Below are positions 1-11,959 of a stretch of DNA of 64,000 nucleotides, piece after piece (the first letter of the stretch is position 1; each line of letters starts with the position of its first letter). Below the pieces are notes generated by a model. That model saw only the letters and a list, made by a program, of their open reading frames with translations. It searched no databases and was not told the origin of the DNA. The translations under genes were made by a program, and so were the position numbers. Source of the stretch: Mangifera indica (lineage: Eukaryota; Streptophyta; Magnoliopsida; Sapindales; Anacardiaceae); contig NW_025401096.1 of assembly GCF_011075055.1 (NCBI RefSeq), forward strand, positions 124,001 through 188,000, given 5' to 3'.

Positions 1-26
1 ATAATTATATGATAATATACATAACA

Positions 27-540
27 GGCCAAAGACTATTTCCCATCCAATTTTTAGCTGGAATTTAAAAGCACACCCGTGGTAGTTGAAAAACCCAAAC
101 TCTCACCCATAATCCAACTTCTATTAACTTTTTCTGTTAAAATAAGGGATAAAATTGTTATTTTACTGTTTATATTAAAAAGTTATAAATTTTATTATCC
201 CCCCCCCCCCCAAGTGTTACAAACTAATATTTCACCCTTACTTAAGGTTTTCAAACTTTGACAAATAACATTTTCAGCCCCGAACCTAGGGTTTCCATAT
301 TTTTCAAACTACAACCACCCCCAGAACTTTCAAAAACAGCACACCCCCACTTCAAGTTTAGCTTTCATATCCCTTCTGACATTGTCTCCGGCCTCCTCCT
401 TCTCATAGTGCATCAAAAAATCGTGCGATGAAGAGATCTTCATCTCTCCGTCGCACAGTGTGAAGAAGAGACGGAGATCTCTTGGTCGCACGGTGGTGTG
501 AAGAAGAGACATCTCTTCGTCACATGGTTTCCTTTTTCTA
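27..540. repeat. Family B fold-back element, left-end copy
   Basis: The copy opens with GGCCAAAGACTATTTCCCA, the terminal sequence shared with copies at 5.96, 29.09, 58.53, 61.81 and 63.82 kb. It continues with the same interior (runs reading like CACCCATAATCC, then a 13-C run at 199-211). Positions 370-530 form a purine/pyrimidine-rich, GC-richer centre. I see no clean right terminus, so the right boundary is approximate. It has no coding capacity. Confidence 0.5.
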
Positions 541-600
541 TTTATGTTCTATAACAATAAATTTATTTATGTTCTATAACAATATATTTATATATATGCA

Positions 601-745
601 GTATTGAGTACATAGTTAAATACATAAATAATGTGTCATCATATGATTTAGTGATTTAGAATTAAAGATAAAGTAACATTAATCACATGATGATACATTA
701 TCTATATAAATATTTGTATATTCAAAAATGTGTGTGCATATATTT
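601..745. repeat. Family A palindromic MITE-like copy
   Basis: It carries the family signature: an ATGTGTCATCATATGATT half, a central TTTAGAATTAAAGATAAAG spacer, then the inverse half CACATGATGATACATTAT. Similar palindromes recur near 10.0, 10.3, 11.9, 13.2, 30.0, 42.0, 59.3 and 61.7 kb. This copy is non-coding. Confidence 0.5.
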
Positions 746-1094
746 CAAAATATAATAGACAATAAAAATGAAAATAAAAAAATTGGATAATTATATGAAA
801 ACTTTTTCTTCGAAATCAAAGTGCTTCTCTCAACTAGAAGCAATCACCGCATAAAAAAAAAATCGATTTAAAATGGTAGAAGTTTTACATAAGAAATAAT
901 TATATGATAATATACATCATAATGTGTGAAACATTATGTGAAGGACAAGACCTAGCCACGCAAACTGTTATGTAGTAAAAATTTCTCATTAAGTCAATTT
1001 ACGGATACATTCCAAACAATGACTAACGTCAATGAACAAGTATTATTTCAGATCATAATTTATAGAATAAGTCTCATATAGAGATGATAATTTC

Positions 1095-1635
1095 AATCCA
1101 AATTTAGGGGCTCCGACTCTAACAGTGAAAGGATTCTCTTGATAGAAACGAAAAAAGAGACAAAAACGGAGATGGAGACAAAAAAAATCTTCATAATCGA
1201 AGACGAGATACATGTGTCTCATCTCTGTCTCACCCTTGTCTCTATCCTTTTATATTAATAAATCTAATTAAAATACTAACATATTTTTATCGTTTTAGAT
1301 TATTTATGTTTTTCAAATATATTTAAGTTTTTATTGTACATATTAAATTGGTTAATATATGATATTTGTGAACATTTGAAATAGTTGATTTGATTTATTT
1401 TAATTTTTACTTAATTTTGTTATTTAATATATTTATGTTATGTTTAGAAGGTATGGAAAGAAGATTTTTTTTCTGTAGATATAGGGAGAGAATTTTTTTC
1501 TCGCGGGGACAAGGAGAATATTTTTCTTCGTTGAGAGGGGATGGAGAATACTTATTGTTCCTGTAACAGAGACGGGGACAGAGACGAGGATTAAAATCCC
1601 CTCCCTACCCCTCTTCGTTGTCATCCCTAGTCCCA
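1095..1635 (+). repeat. Family D repeat, copy 1
   Basis: The two ends are rich in GGGACGGAGA-type purine runs (1140-1240 and 1490-1600), and an A+T-rich centre lies between them. The centre (about 1240-1475) matches the reverse complement of about 47230-47410 base for base over long stretches, for example TTTTTATTGTACATATTAAA. It is therefore one family in two orientations. It is probably a non-autonomous DNA transposon; no target duplication was identified. Confidence 0.5.
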
Positions 1636-1639
1636 AAAT

Positions 1640-3040
1640 GGATGGTTTCTCTTCTAAAAGTCACAAAAATGTCTAATTGTCTTTTATTTATATTATTGTA
1701 TTAGTTTCTTGCATTCAAGTCTGTCAATTTTAGTATATTTCTTGTTGTACACACTTTCACACCACAATCTAGATGAATCCAAAACCAAATTTTCGTAAAG
1801 TGTTTGGGGGCAGAAAAAAAAATTGTATAAAAATACCAACAAAAAATAAACTCACATCTCATCAAATGATCGTTAAAAAACAAATAAAATAAAATTATGA
1901 TTAAAATGATATTAATTTATTATTGAATGCGACATCAATTTAATTTGATGGAACAACAACGTCTTGCTTCTCCGAAACTACAACGTCTTCTTCACTCTGT
2001 AGACTTCTTCATGACTCTTCATTTCAATCACGAAGCTCACTTGCATTTGTTTTGGTCGTCAAGAGAGACAAATTTGGAAAGACTATCATTTCTACAAGTA
2101 AGTCAGTCAATTTTACGTGCACTTTGGGCAGCGTCAATTCCGGATTTTCATGAAAGGGACCGATCAATCTTGTTTACAATATTTTTTTTTTTCTTTAAGT
2201 GAGGAATCGAACCATATTTACAGAATTAAAAAACTATATCAAACAATTAAAATTCTATAAATAGGATTATTAGGCATCAGTTGGTATAACTTTAAAAGCT
2301 AACTTAAAGGTAAGGGCATAAACAAATTGAATTGTTCGTGATTTATTCAAGCTCAATTACACTTCTACTTTAGTTACTTTAAACTTGCGGTTTTGTCTTT
2401 GAAAGACATCTCGCGAAAGAGAAAGAGGCAATAAATTTATATTGACCCAAATCCCTTATTTCCTGTTGGATTAGGGTTGTTGACATCAACACATGCTCGG
2501 ATCTTCAATTAAATTTGTTATATTCAAACCAATATTGGAGTAAACCTTGCTTGAGCTCGATTGGATCAAATCCAACACCGGTAGCATCTTCATAAATGAA
2601 CTATTTATTTCATAATTTGACGATGAATTTACATAGATGACTAAAGTAAGACATCCAAGTCTTGTCAATGGAAGCAGGATGTAATTTCCAAGCAGTTTCA
2701 TAGAATTGGACGATACTAAAGTACCAAAAAAAGGTCTTGTGGGAATACATATTATTACAAGGTAAAAACAAATGAAAAATTCCAAGAAAAACCAATTGTA
2801 GAATGCTGATCAAAATTATCTATATATATCACAACTATATTCAATTTTTAAATGTTTTTATCCAATAATATGGGCGCATTATTAGCAAATCATGCAGAGT
2901 CAATATTTATTATCATTTGATTAATATATATTTTCTTAATTTTACTATAAAATTATAAGTCTATAGGCATTAATTAATTATTTTTCTTGTTGCAATACCT
3001 ATTAAATATAAAATAAAGAAGCCGAAATGAAATATAAGAT
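1640..3040. other. A+T-rich non-coding stretch
   Basis: I see no gene here. A 91-codon open frame at 1927-2202 shows no recognisable domain and ends in a homopolymer run. A Pol III B-box-like GGAATCGAACC (reverse strand, near 2203) lacks a partner A box and a cloverleaf. Confidence 0.5.
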
Positions 3041-3570
3041 CTGCATCACCAATTTTATCATAGGTATTTAGGTTTGGATATAAGTCGAGCTCAACAAATA
3101 ATGGGTTAGCTTGAATTTGACTTGAATGGATAATAATGGTTCGAGCTTATCTTGAGTAAGTCATGTTGTATTGAACAAAAGTTCGAGCTAAGCTCAGCAG
3201 TGAAGTTCAAAGCTCGAAGCTCAATTTGTATTGTTGGTTCGATGACACTTAAAATGACGTCACTTTGATCATTATAAAAACAATATCGTTTTCATATAAT
3301 AGTTAAAACGACATTTTTTTCCCATTGTTTAAACTATGTCATTTAGTTTTGATTATCATTTAGCTCGACTTGATATGAGCTATAAGCTAAACTCAAATTG
3401 ATTTGAGTTGATTAATTGACTTGCAAGCTAGACCAAATTGAATAGCCTTCAGCTTGAATTTGGCTTGGTTACTCTAGTCGATCCTAGAACTTTGACTCAA
3501 GTTCAATGCATACAAACTCAAGTAGAGTTCAACCAACTCAAGTCGGTGTCTCGGCTAGTGTCTAGCCTTA
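3041..3570. repeat. Degenerate TCGAGCT-rich repeat
   Basis: The stretch consists of repeated variants of GAGCTCAA, TTCGAGCTTA, CTTGAATTTG and AGCTCGA. The same texture appears at 7.6-7.9, 12.7-13.0, 34.5-34.9, 39.8-40.2 and 61.0-61.4 kb. This is a common non-coding repeat texture in plant genomes and has no open frame. Confidence 0.4.
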
Positions 3571-3799
3571 TAATATTCTTTAAATTGAACTAAGACGAGG
3601 AATTTGAAAATTAAATAATTGTTGGGTTTATGAGTTGTCAATCAGTCATTATTTTTCATTCATCAAAATATTACAAATGGATTCAAAAGCTCAAATGAGT
3701 TTAATCTATCTGAATACTATGATAGTAATGATAATATTGACTATGCATGTGGACAGGAGCATAGGCACCAACAGGTGAAACTGGGACAACCACAAGCTT

Positions 3800-4665
3800 G
3801 ATAGGAAGAAAAAGGAAGCAAAAATCTATGGTGGGAGATCACTTCGATTGAATACAAGAAATGATTGAAGGAAGAATAATTCGACAAACAATGTGCAAAC
3901 ACTGCGGCTCATGTTTAATATGTGTCAATTCCATTGGCATCAGTCATCTTCGCCAACATATTACATAGTATTATAAAAAAATTCCACACAAGATGAGAGG
4001 GCAATAACTTCACTAGATCATGATCATTAGAGCCAACGTCAGTGCAGCAGAAGGTCCAAGCATACCTCATATTGAAAGCATACAAAAGGTATGAAGTAGT
4101 TATAACATGTTTCTTCAAACCCAACCAAAAGATTTGAAAAATCCCTTTTTTTGAAAGAATATGATTACGAAATTGTCATAGCTCCAATGAAAATATTAGA
4201 GCTCTTGAAGATAACCACAAACCAATGTTCAGGTGTTTACTATATAACAAGTTGTTTAATATTATATAATATGTTAGAAATTAGTGATATTTTTAAAGAA
4301 TATAGGCATCATAATACTTTCCAAAATATGTTTAGAAAAATGGAAGAGAAATTTTAAAAATATTGGAACGAAGTTCCTTTAGTTTATGTTGCTACCACTA
4401 TTTTAGATCTTAGGGCAATATTATTAAGAGTACAAAATTTTTTAGATGCTATTAATGAAAATTTATTAATTAAAAATGATAATAGAGTAGACGATGTTCA
4501 AGAATTTTTATTTGAAATGTATAGTATTTATGAAAATAAATATGAAAGAAGGCCAGAAAGTTCTGAACCTGAGGTAAGCTCTGATAGTTCATATAGAAGA
4601 AAGTCACGTATAGGATCCCTCTTGTGCAAAGGTAATGTTGTTTGTGGGTCCGAGTACAAATTATA
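3800..4665 (+). pseudogene. Decayed hAT-family transposase
   Basis: The left part (about 3810-3960) reads as a BED-type zinc-finger region: a VGDHF-like motif, then CKHCG and later HLRQH, the C-x2-C ... H-x4-H layout of hAT transposases. The right part (about 4151-4665, one frame) resembles the late catalytic/pre-dimerisation region, with FSGVYY-like, KMEEKFxKYW and ATTILDLR segments (family consensus: ILDPR). A stop codon at 4355-4357 interrupts that frame, and the sequence between the two parts is scrambled or deleted. The element is non-functional and much shorter than the several hundred residues typical of the family. Assignment rests on motif recognition only. Confidence 0.6.
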
Positions 4666-5958
4666 GTAAGTTTTAGAATTATATTAATATTTATTGTTAT
4701 CTATAAATTATGAAACAATATGGTGATAGTGACAAATTAGATGTTTTAGTATAGTGTAAAGCAAATTAAGAAAGTTTTCTTGTGCTTTCCATCATGGCAC
4801 AAAATCTATTGACCTCTACTATAGCATCGAAATTCGCTTTTAGTATAGGTGGATGCATGTTGGTCCATAGACAATCCAACTTACACCCTAACATGGTTAT
4901 AGTGATCATATGTATAAAGAATTGGGTGAAATCTGACTTCAAGTTATAGAGTTAGATCGCAAAAGATACATAAAGACTTTAACAATTTGGACGTTGAGGA
5001 CTAGTAGATGGTATATATATTGTACTTATATATGTAATTGTAAATTATGTAAATGAATTATTTGCAATATGTTCAAATATTTTTCATCATATAACCATGG
5101 TGTTTTTTCACCACAAGCAAGGGATTATCAATAAAACATTGAAAGTATTGTCTTCGGTTTTAATAATTAGAAAATGATTTTTATATTTAATTGTTTAATT
5201 AATAAAATAAAAAATATTAGTTTTATTTAAGTAACAGATTGACATGTTAAAGGTTTCGCACGACACAACCCTATATAGGGTTGTGTTATGGGTCTATCAA
5301 TTTTTGTGGGTTGGCCTAGCACAAAAGACCCGTAATTGTGTAGGCCTTGTCTCGACACACCCTACAAACACAATAGGCCACACCGAAGTCAGCTCAACAT
5401 AATTCACCGACACCTCTAATCGTATTAAAGGTGAAGTATTTTGCAAGTTCCACATCAAATTATACTTTTAAGTATGTCAATTCCAAAGGCTGCCTTGATA
5501 GTAGTATGATTTGAGATGAAAAAAACTAAAGTCACTAGAACTAGCAAATCTATTTAAGTTTAAATTCGAATTTAAACTAAATTTAAATTCATTAAAATAC
5601 TAATATTCAAATTAATATGGATGAAATCTAAAATTAAATTATTTTCTAATAAAGTTGAAGTATCATCTCATTAATCTCAATCTAATGTATAAAATTAGGA
5701 ATTCAATGGTATCAAATATCATATTAATTCATTTTGCATGCATTTAAATTTTTAATTTTTAATGTAATTTTTTCTCTAATTCTTTCCCAATCTAAGATAT
5801 ATATATTTTTAAGATTTTTGAAGCAAATCTCACTTAATTTTGATAATTTAAAGCCCTCAAACGTGCATCCCTTGACCAAAATTTCAGTGTGTTACACGAT
5901 GTCGTCGTCAACAAGTTAAATATGTATCCGTTGAGAAATGTTTATAAGGTTTTGATAA
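4666..5958. other. Non-coding stretch, possible hAT terminal remnant
   Basis: There is no gene. A GC-richer patch at about 5245-5430, ending CACCGACACCTCTAAT, resembles the outer end of a plant hAT-type element and could be the right end of the element whose transposase relic precedes it. No matching left terminus was found. The rest is A+T-rich with nothing recognised. Confidence 0.35.
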
Positions 5959-7080
5959 AGCCAAAAGATTATTTCCCACCCAAGGTTTGATAGAAATGAA
6001 AATTTGTATCCTTTAAATTTTAAAAAGCTAAATTGTTTATGGCCAAAGGACTTATTTCCACCCCAAGTATCCTATTTTCTCAAATATCTCCTTCTTAACT
6101 ATGAAAATCTCAAACATTCACTCATGAAAGGTTAAGTATATTAGTTTCAAGGGTAAAATCATCATTTTATCTGTAATATTAAAAATAAATTAAAATTTAA
6201 TCTTTTTTTTTCCCTCTTAAACTCTAAAAACTAAAAATTTACTCTCTATGTCAAGTTTTAAAAAATAACATTTTCCCCCTTGGGTTTAGTTTTTAATCTC
6301 TGGATTTGACTTCGGAGATTGGAAGCTAAACCCTAAGGGGGGAAATGTCATTTTTTAAAACTTGACTTAGGAGAAAAATTATTAGTTTTTAGAGTTTAGA
6401 GCGGAAAAGGAGATTAAATTTTAAGAGGTTAAAGTTTCATTAACTTTAACCATTCATAAGTAAGTGTTTGGAATTTTCAAAATTAATGAGTGAAAACTAA
6501 GAAAATATGATACTTTGGGTGGGAATAAGTCCTTTGGTCCTTTTTTATTTATCTTCTTCTGTAAGTAAATTATGTTAAGTGAAAATAAAAATATCATTTT
6601 GCATAAAATGTTTTATTCTATTTTTCTTTTTCCAAATGACTTATGTTTGGGGTGAATATAATTCTTGAAAATATTAGAGGTGTTAATAATCGTTTTAAGG
6701 GATTTTAGAATTCAAAAAAAGTTCATGGTATTTTAAAATTTTCAAAATTTTAATATGCCCCTAATAGTTTGAAAATGAAAATTACACCTTAAAAAACTAA
6801 ATAAAACATAGCATTTTATTATTGGTAAAAGTTTTGATATTTTTAGAGGTCTAAGTCGATAATTTCTAAATTGGTAGAAATATATTAATAATTTGATATT
6901 TATATTAACTATTATTGGAAATTTTGTAATTTTAGTAAATGGGACAATAGTTATTTCTAGGAAAACAAAAAAAATCTGTTAATGGAAGTAAATGATGACT
7001 AGAAATTTGGTTATTTTCAAAATTAAAAGGTGTAAATTTGACGTTTGATCAAACCTTGAGTGGGAAATGGTCATTTGGCC
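5959..7080. repeat. Family B element, outer copy (host of a nested copy)
   Basis: The left end AGCCAAAAGATTATTTCCCA and the right end, read on the other strand as GGCCAAATGACCATTTCCCA, form inverted ends. The flanking 9-mers TTTTGATAA (left) and TTTTGATTA (right) match at 8 of 9 positions, which fits a 9-bp Mutator-like target duplication. Its body is interrupted by another family B copy at 6041-6540. The right body shares TTTTAATATGCCCCT with the copy at 29.7 kb. Confidence 0.6.
6041..6540. repeat. Family B element, nested inner copy
   Basis: The ends GGCCAAAGGACTTATTTCCA (left) and TGGGAATAAGTCCTTTGGTCC (right) are inverted copies. The halves fold back along most of their length: CTCTAAAAACTAAAAATTTA on the left answers TTAGTTTTTAGAGTTTAGAG on the right. 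The hinge is near 6310. No convincing target duplication was seen. Confidence 0.65.
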
Positions 7081-8300
7081 TTTTGATTAGAGACTACTGT
7101 GATAAACCATAAAGAATCTCAAATCAGTATATAATTGAGTTTAAAAGCTTATTTGAGTCAAATTACTTTTTATATTTTTCCGAACAGATTTTCCTTGGTT
7201 TTTTATTAAATTACCTAATAATCCCATATTTTTAATTTACTAAAATGATACATGTGTCCATTATTCAATTTGTTATTTGCTAATAGAATCATAAAATGAG
7301 AAAAGATTATCAACTTCTAATTAATGTATATAGATTAGATTCCTACATAATCTCTCAATTACTTATAATAAATCCATTATCCTAATTAAAATTATAGATA
7401 AATTCAAACTAAAATGAACTTGATTAAAATTTAATAAAGCACCATATCAATTGATAATCAATTATATTAGAGAAGACGACAAATTGTTTAAAAAAAAATA
7501 ATGAATAATCGTTATAAAAGAAGAATATTTAAAAAATAAGAGTTTCGATAAATAATTGTCCCTCAAACTTGAGTTGCTCATAGTTTGGTTCGCTTTAATT
7601 AATGTTTACTTGAGTTAAAGTTCAAACCATTTAAATTTGGCTCTCAAGCTGAGCTTAAGTTTTATGTAGGTTGGTTTAGTAAGCATGCAACTTGGCTTAA
7701 GTAAACTATTAATAATCTATTACAAATTTGAAATCTTGCACTTACATCCTTAAAATTTTTTCTTTTATAAATTTTGAATTTCAAGAGTTAATTGAAAAAA
7801 AAATAAGTTTATAGGGTTTTGATGTAATTTTTTAAATTATAAGGGGCTGACAAAACTTTTAAATAAAGTTTTGGTCAATAATTCTTCTAGCAAGTCTGAG
7901 TCGAACAAATTTTAGTTTGATGAGCTTAAATTCTTACTTAAGTTTAATTTGACTTAATTATACTATCAATCAAAATAAAATTTTAATTCGAATTTAACTT
8001 ATTCAATCTAAACATAAATTTGAGTCTAAATTTGTCAGATTTAAATTATGCCAGATTAAAATTATAAATCTAATAGCTACATTATCTTTTAATTACTAAA
8101 ATAATAATAATAATAACAATAATAATAATAATAATAAATTTTAAAAAAAAAACAATAATCATATAACCAACCTACGATAACAAATATAAGTGGATATACA
8201 TTTATTATCATGTGCTCTTACAATAAAACTATGTATATTACAATTTTATACATAAATAATAATATATTATAATATAATTAAATATTATTTTGTTATTTAT
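7081..8300. other. A+T-rich region upstream of the PDLP gene
   Basis: No gene is visible. There are degenerate TTGAGCTTAAG-type repeats around 7560-8050 and an interrupted (AAT)n microsatellite at about 8099-8136. Confidence 0.5.
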
Positions 8301-8305
8301 TTATT

Positions 8306-8320
8306 TATATATAAAATTAT
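8306..8320 (+). promoter_or_regulatory. Candidate TATA box of the PDLP gene
   Basis: A TTATATATAAAAT stretch lies about 220 bases before the start codon. It is followed by a pyrimidine-rich probable 5' UTR (CTCCACTCCCCTTCTCTCTT near 8440) with no upstream ATG. A TATA-like sequence in such A+T-rich DNA is weak evidence on its own. Confidence 0.35.
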
Positions 8321-8541
8321 ATATATTATTTACACTCCCAATATCACTAATATTTTTATTAAAACATTGTTTTCTAAAATTTATCCTCAAATTATTCCGT
8401 TCCATACGTAAATTCTCCATAAAGGAAAGGCTTAAAGCAACTCCACTCCCCTTCTCTCTTCTGCAGAAAGCTTTCTTCTTTTCTTCAATTCCTCCATTAA
8501 AATTCTGCAACTTCTTCAACCTTCCATCACACTTAACAAGC

Positions 8542-11500
8542 ATGTCTTCAATCCCTCTACTTCTCCTTCTTCTTCCCATTCTTTGCCTCACTTTCTCTCT
8601 CCTCCCCACTTCATCTTCCTCCGCGGTCGACACTTTGGTCTTCGGCGGCTGCTCCCAGCTTAAATATGCCCAGGGCTCCCCCTACGAGAACAGCGTCAAC
8701 TCGATGCTTACCTCCTTAGTCAACTCAGCCACCTTCACAACCTACAACAACTTCACAATCCCTTCCTCCACCTCACAAGATGCCCTCTACGGCCTCTTCC
8801 AATGCCGCGGCGACCTCAACAACGCCGACTGCGGCCGCTGTGTCGCCAACGCCGTCAGCCAACTGGGCAACACGTGTGCCAACTCGTGCGGCGGTGCGTT
8901 GCAGCTGGATGGCTGTTTCGTAAAGTACGATAATACGACGTTTTTAGGGGTGGAGGACAAGACCGTACTGGTGAACAAATGTGGGCCGTCGATTGCGTAT
9001 GACTCTGACGCGTTGACTCGGCGTGATGCGTTGTTGGGTTTTTTGGCGGCGAGTGATGGGAGTTACAAGCCGTACAGAGTTGCCGGGTCGGGGGATGTGG
9101 CCGGTGTGGCGCAGTGCGTAGGAGATTTGAGTGCGAGCCAGTGTCAGGATTGTTTGTCAGACGCAATCGGACGGCTGAAAACTGACTGTGGGGCCTCCAA
9201 ATGGGGTAACATGTACTTGGCCAAATGCTACGCGCTATACTCCAAAGGTGGAGATCAGTCGAACGGCGGTGACGGTAAGCGGTTTCACCACCTTGTTGGG
9301 TGGTGGTTTCTGGTTTTCGGTAATATTTTATTTTTATTTTTCATTTAAATTAGTGGGATTTTAAGAATTTTTTTAAATGCTTCTGGTAATATGTGTTAAT
9401 TTAATTTTTGTTCATTATTATTTAATATTGAGTTTGCATGGTGGTTTGGTCTCTTGTGTAAAGTTTTAGAGTGTGGGGGACTAAAATGAAATTTCTCATT
9501 AGTTACTTTGCTTAAAAATTAACCATCCCTTTGTGTTAAATTCAAATCCCCTCTCATAGAAAGAAAATTGATTTTCTCGCATATATATGATATTGTGAAC
9601 ATTGGCAAAATCATAAATAAAATTTATGAGGTTAAAATTGAATAATATTAAAATATAAAAATGTTAATAAAAAATAATAAAATTTAAAAAATAAAAAATT
9701 TAAAAAAAATTATCCATATTTTATATATAATAAGTAAAAAAATTTTGAAAGTAAAAAAGTCAATTGACCCCTTTGACCCTCATCACGGGTCAGATTTGTT
9801 TTATGAATTTGCATACATATTTAGTGACGTGTTAAAATTATATGGTTCTAAAGGGCAGTGGATATACGTACCGGTCGTATGAAACAAAGTTGAGTGTAAT
9901 TTGAACGGCTGAAAATTTCCACTTTATTGGGTTAAATTTTTTCCTTAATTTGACAAAAAGTAATATTATATGTATATATTTTAGATATCTAGATGATATA
10001 TCATCATGTGATTAAATATTATTTTATCTTTAATTTAATCATTCAATCATATGAAGATATATTATCTGTGTACCTAAATTTTATACTAAAAATATGTACA
10101 TAATTTTATTGTTTGATAAAAAGGTTGAGTTCTATGTTTCAAATTGAATCCGGTGTCAACGAATGAATGTTTTAGCATTATAACAATAAAATTATGTGAA
10201 TTTATTTTTTAATCAATAAAACTATATGTATTCATTTTTAGTATATAATTTGTGTACACCGATGAAGTGTCATCATGTGATTAGATATTTCTTTATCATA
10301 TGGTGACATGTTTTAAAATCACTTAATTACATGATGACATATCACTGTGTACATGAATTATATACCAAAAATAGATACACATAATATTGCTCTTTTTTAA
10401 TACCCAATTAAATATTCAAATTATGTGATATTATGTGATTAAATGATTTTAAATTTATGATAAAGTACATATAATTATATGATAATATGTCATTTAAATA
10501 TTTAATCGGTTATTCAAAATTAAGTGCACATTACATTTGTTGAAACTATAAAGCCATAATTTTGACCATTTGGATATTTGGGGAAATTTTTTTAAAAAAA
10601 GAGTCAAAGTAGTTTATACTTTCCTGTATTTAAACCCTAAATTATAGTGCTCAAAGTTGCCTGTAAAACACCAAAATTATAATCATACATGAAATGAGAA
10701 AGAAATTATAAGGCCCACTTTGAATTAATGTCTTCTTAGAAATCAAATGAAAGTATCCAATGCTAATTTTGCACTCTCCAAGTAATGGTAACGAGTAGGG
10801 ATAGATTCGATTCAAGTTATTCAAACCTGAATAAATAAAGTTTAAACTAAGAAATTTCATATCATTGATCTCAAGTTCATATCTCACTAGTGTGGTTACA
10901 TTAGAGCTCGTCTTGTCTATTATTCTTTTTCTTTACTATTACGTTCTATTACTAATTAAGCAACCCAATATCAAGCCGATCATTGCTTATGTTCAACTTA
11001 GATTGAATTCAATCTCTATTAACACCCAAGTGAACATGGTCAAGACCAAAATTAACATCAAAATCTCTTGTTGTTTGTTTAGAAAGTGTCGTTAGATTAT
11101 TCATTGGAAAATTCTTGAGTAACACATTATATTTCCATGGCCATTTTTTTAAATTGATTGTCCATTGTTGGATATTAGTATTCTCTTTATTTGATTATTA
11201 ATTTCCATTGTAGATAACGACCACGACAACAACGATAACGAAAGTGAGAAGACACTCGCAATATTAATTGGAGCCTTTGCTGGGGTTGCCCTTCTCATTG
11301 TCCTTCTTTTTTTCTTGATAGAAGTATGCGACGGAGAAAAAGGTAATGCCCACCACCTTTTCTTATTCAAAGTAAAGACTAAACAATAAGTAAAAATATT
11401 AATGTGTCATTATATGATTGAATTATTATAAATTAAAAATAAAATACATTTAATTATATGATGATATGTTAACATTTTTACTGGTATTTGTATTAGTTTT

Positions 11501-11623
11501 AATGTTATTGATTCAAGACCGTTATTAAACTAAGAAAGTTACCCTTTTTCCTTTTAACATCAAAATTGTAAAGAGACTAATTATTTTTCCTTCAACTCTT
11601 TAGATTGTGCAGATGGAAAATGA
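8542..11623 (+). CDS. Plasmodesmata-located protein, PDLP6/7/8-like (DUF26 receptor-like)
   Basis: Three exons: 8542-9274, 11214-11342 and a micro-exon starting at 11604 or 11613 and ending at 11623, giving 293 or 290 residues. The ATG at 8542 is chosen because a classic signal peptide follows (leucine run at residues 6-11, cut probably near 28); the open frame extends further upstream but is not protein-like. Two DUF26 domains follow, each with the C-x8-C-x2-C motif (Cys 88, 97, 100 and Cys 192, 201, 204). Exon 2 encodes an acidic Asn/Asp linker, one membrane helix (about 258-280) and a very short tail ending DGK. There is no kinase domain, which separates PDLPs from cysteine-rich receptor kinases. 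Known PDLPs sit in the plasma membrane at plasmodesmata and regulate callose and cell-to-cell transport. Family members PDLP6, 7 and 8 look closest by eye, but I cannot rank them. Introns are phase 1; intron 1 (1939 bp) carries two family A repeats. Exon 1 is clearly GC-richer than its surroundings. Confidence 0.88.
9959..10110. repeat. Family A palindromic copy in PDLP intron 1
   Basis: It has the left half GATATATCATCATGTGATT, the spacer ATTTTATCTTTAATTTAATC and the right half CAATCATATGAAGATATATT, flanked by GTATATATTTTAG / CTAAAAATATGTAC inverted ends. It lies wholly within the intron. Confidence 0.5.
10215..10395. repeat. Family A palindromic copy in PDLP intron 1
   Basis: It has the core TGTCATCATGTGATTAGAT ... 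TTACATGATGACATATCA, with outer ends TTTTTAGTATATAATT and TATACCAAAAATAGATAC. A further partial copy follows at about 10400-10530. Confidence 0.5.
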
Positions 11624-11809
11624 TACAATTTGTAGACACACAAAGGAAAACTCTCACAACTCTCTTGGTAAATCAAATTGTTTTTTACTTTCGGTGGTCC
11701 ATTTTCCACTTTCTCTTTTGTTTCTTTTCTCTTTCGTAAGTTTTTTTTTTTTAATGCCTTCCAAGAAAGAAACCTTTGAAACAGTGGATAGAATAAAAAG
11801 GAGCAATGT

Positions 11810-11950
11810 TATGAATACTCAATTTTGAGTATTCAATTAAATACATAGATAATATGTTATTATGTTATTAGATATTATTTTATATGTGATTTAAAATTAT
11901 ACAATCATATGATAACATATCATCTAAGTACGTAATTGGATACTTAAAAC
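11810..11950. repeat. Family A palindromic copy downstream of PDLP
   Basis: The core is ATAATATGTTATTATG ... CATATGATAACATATCATCT, with flanks TTGAGTATTCAATTAAATAC / GTAATTGGATACTTAAAA in inverted relation. A partial copy lies at about 11395-11490. Confidence 0.45.
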
Positions 11951-11959
11951 AAAAGTTGC

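Noticed and set aside
1927..2202. A 91-codon + strand frame beginning RHQFNLMEQQRLASP
   Set aside because: It has no recognisable domain, no splice context, no promoter signal, and ends in a homopolymer run; chance is the simpler explanation.
2195..2300. tRNA- or SINE-like Pol III box (GGAATCGAACC)
   Set aside because: I could not find a matching A box at the right distance or fold a cloverleaf.
8301..9166. Open frames on the minus strand across the PDLP first exon
   Set aside because: They are shadows of the GC-rich coding exon on the + strand and have no domain-like composition.
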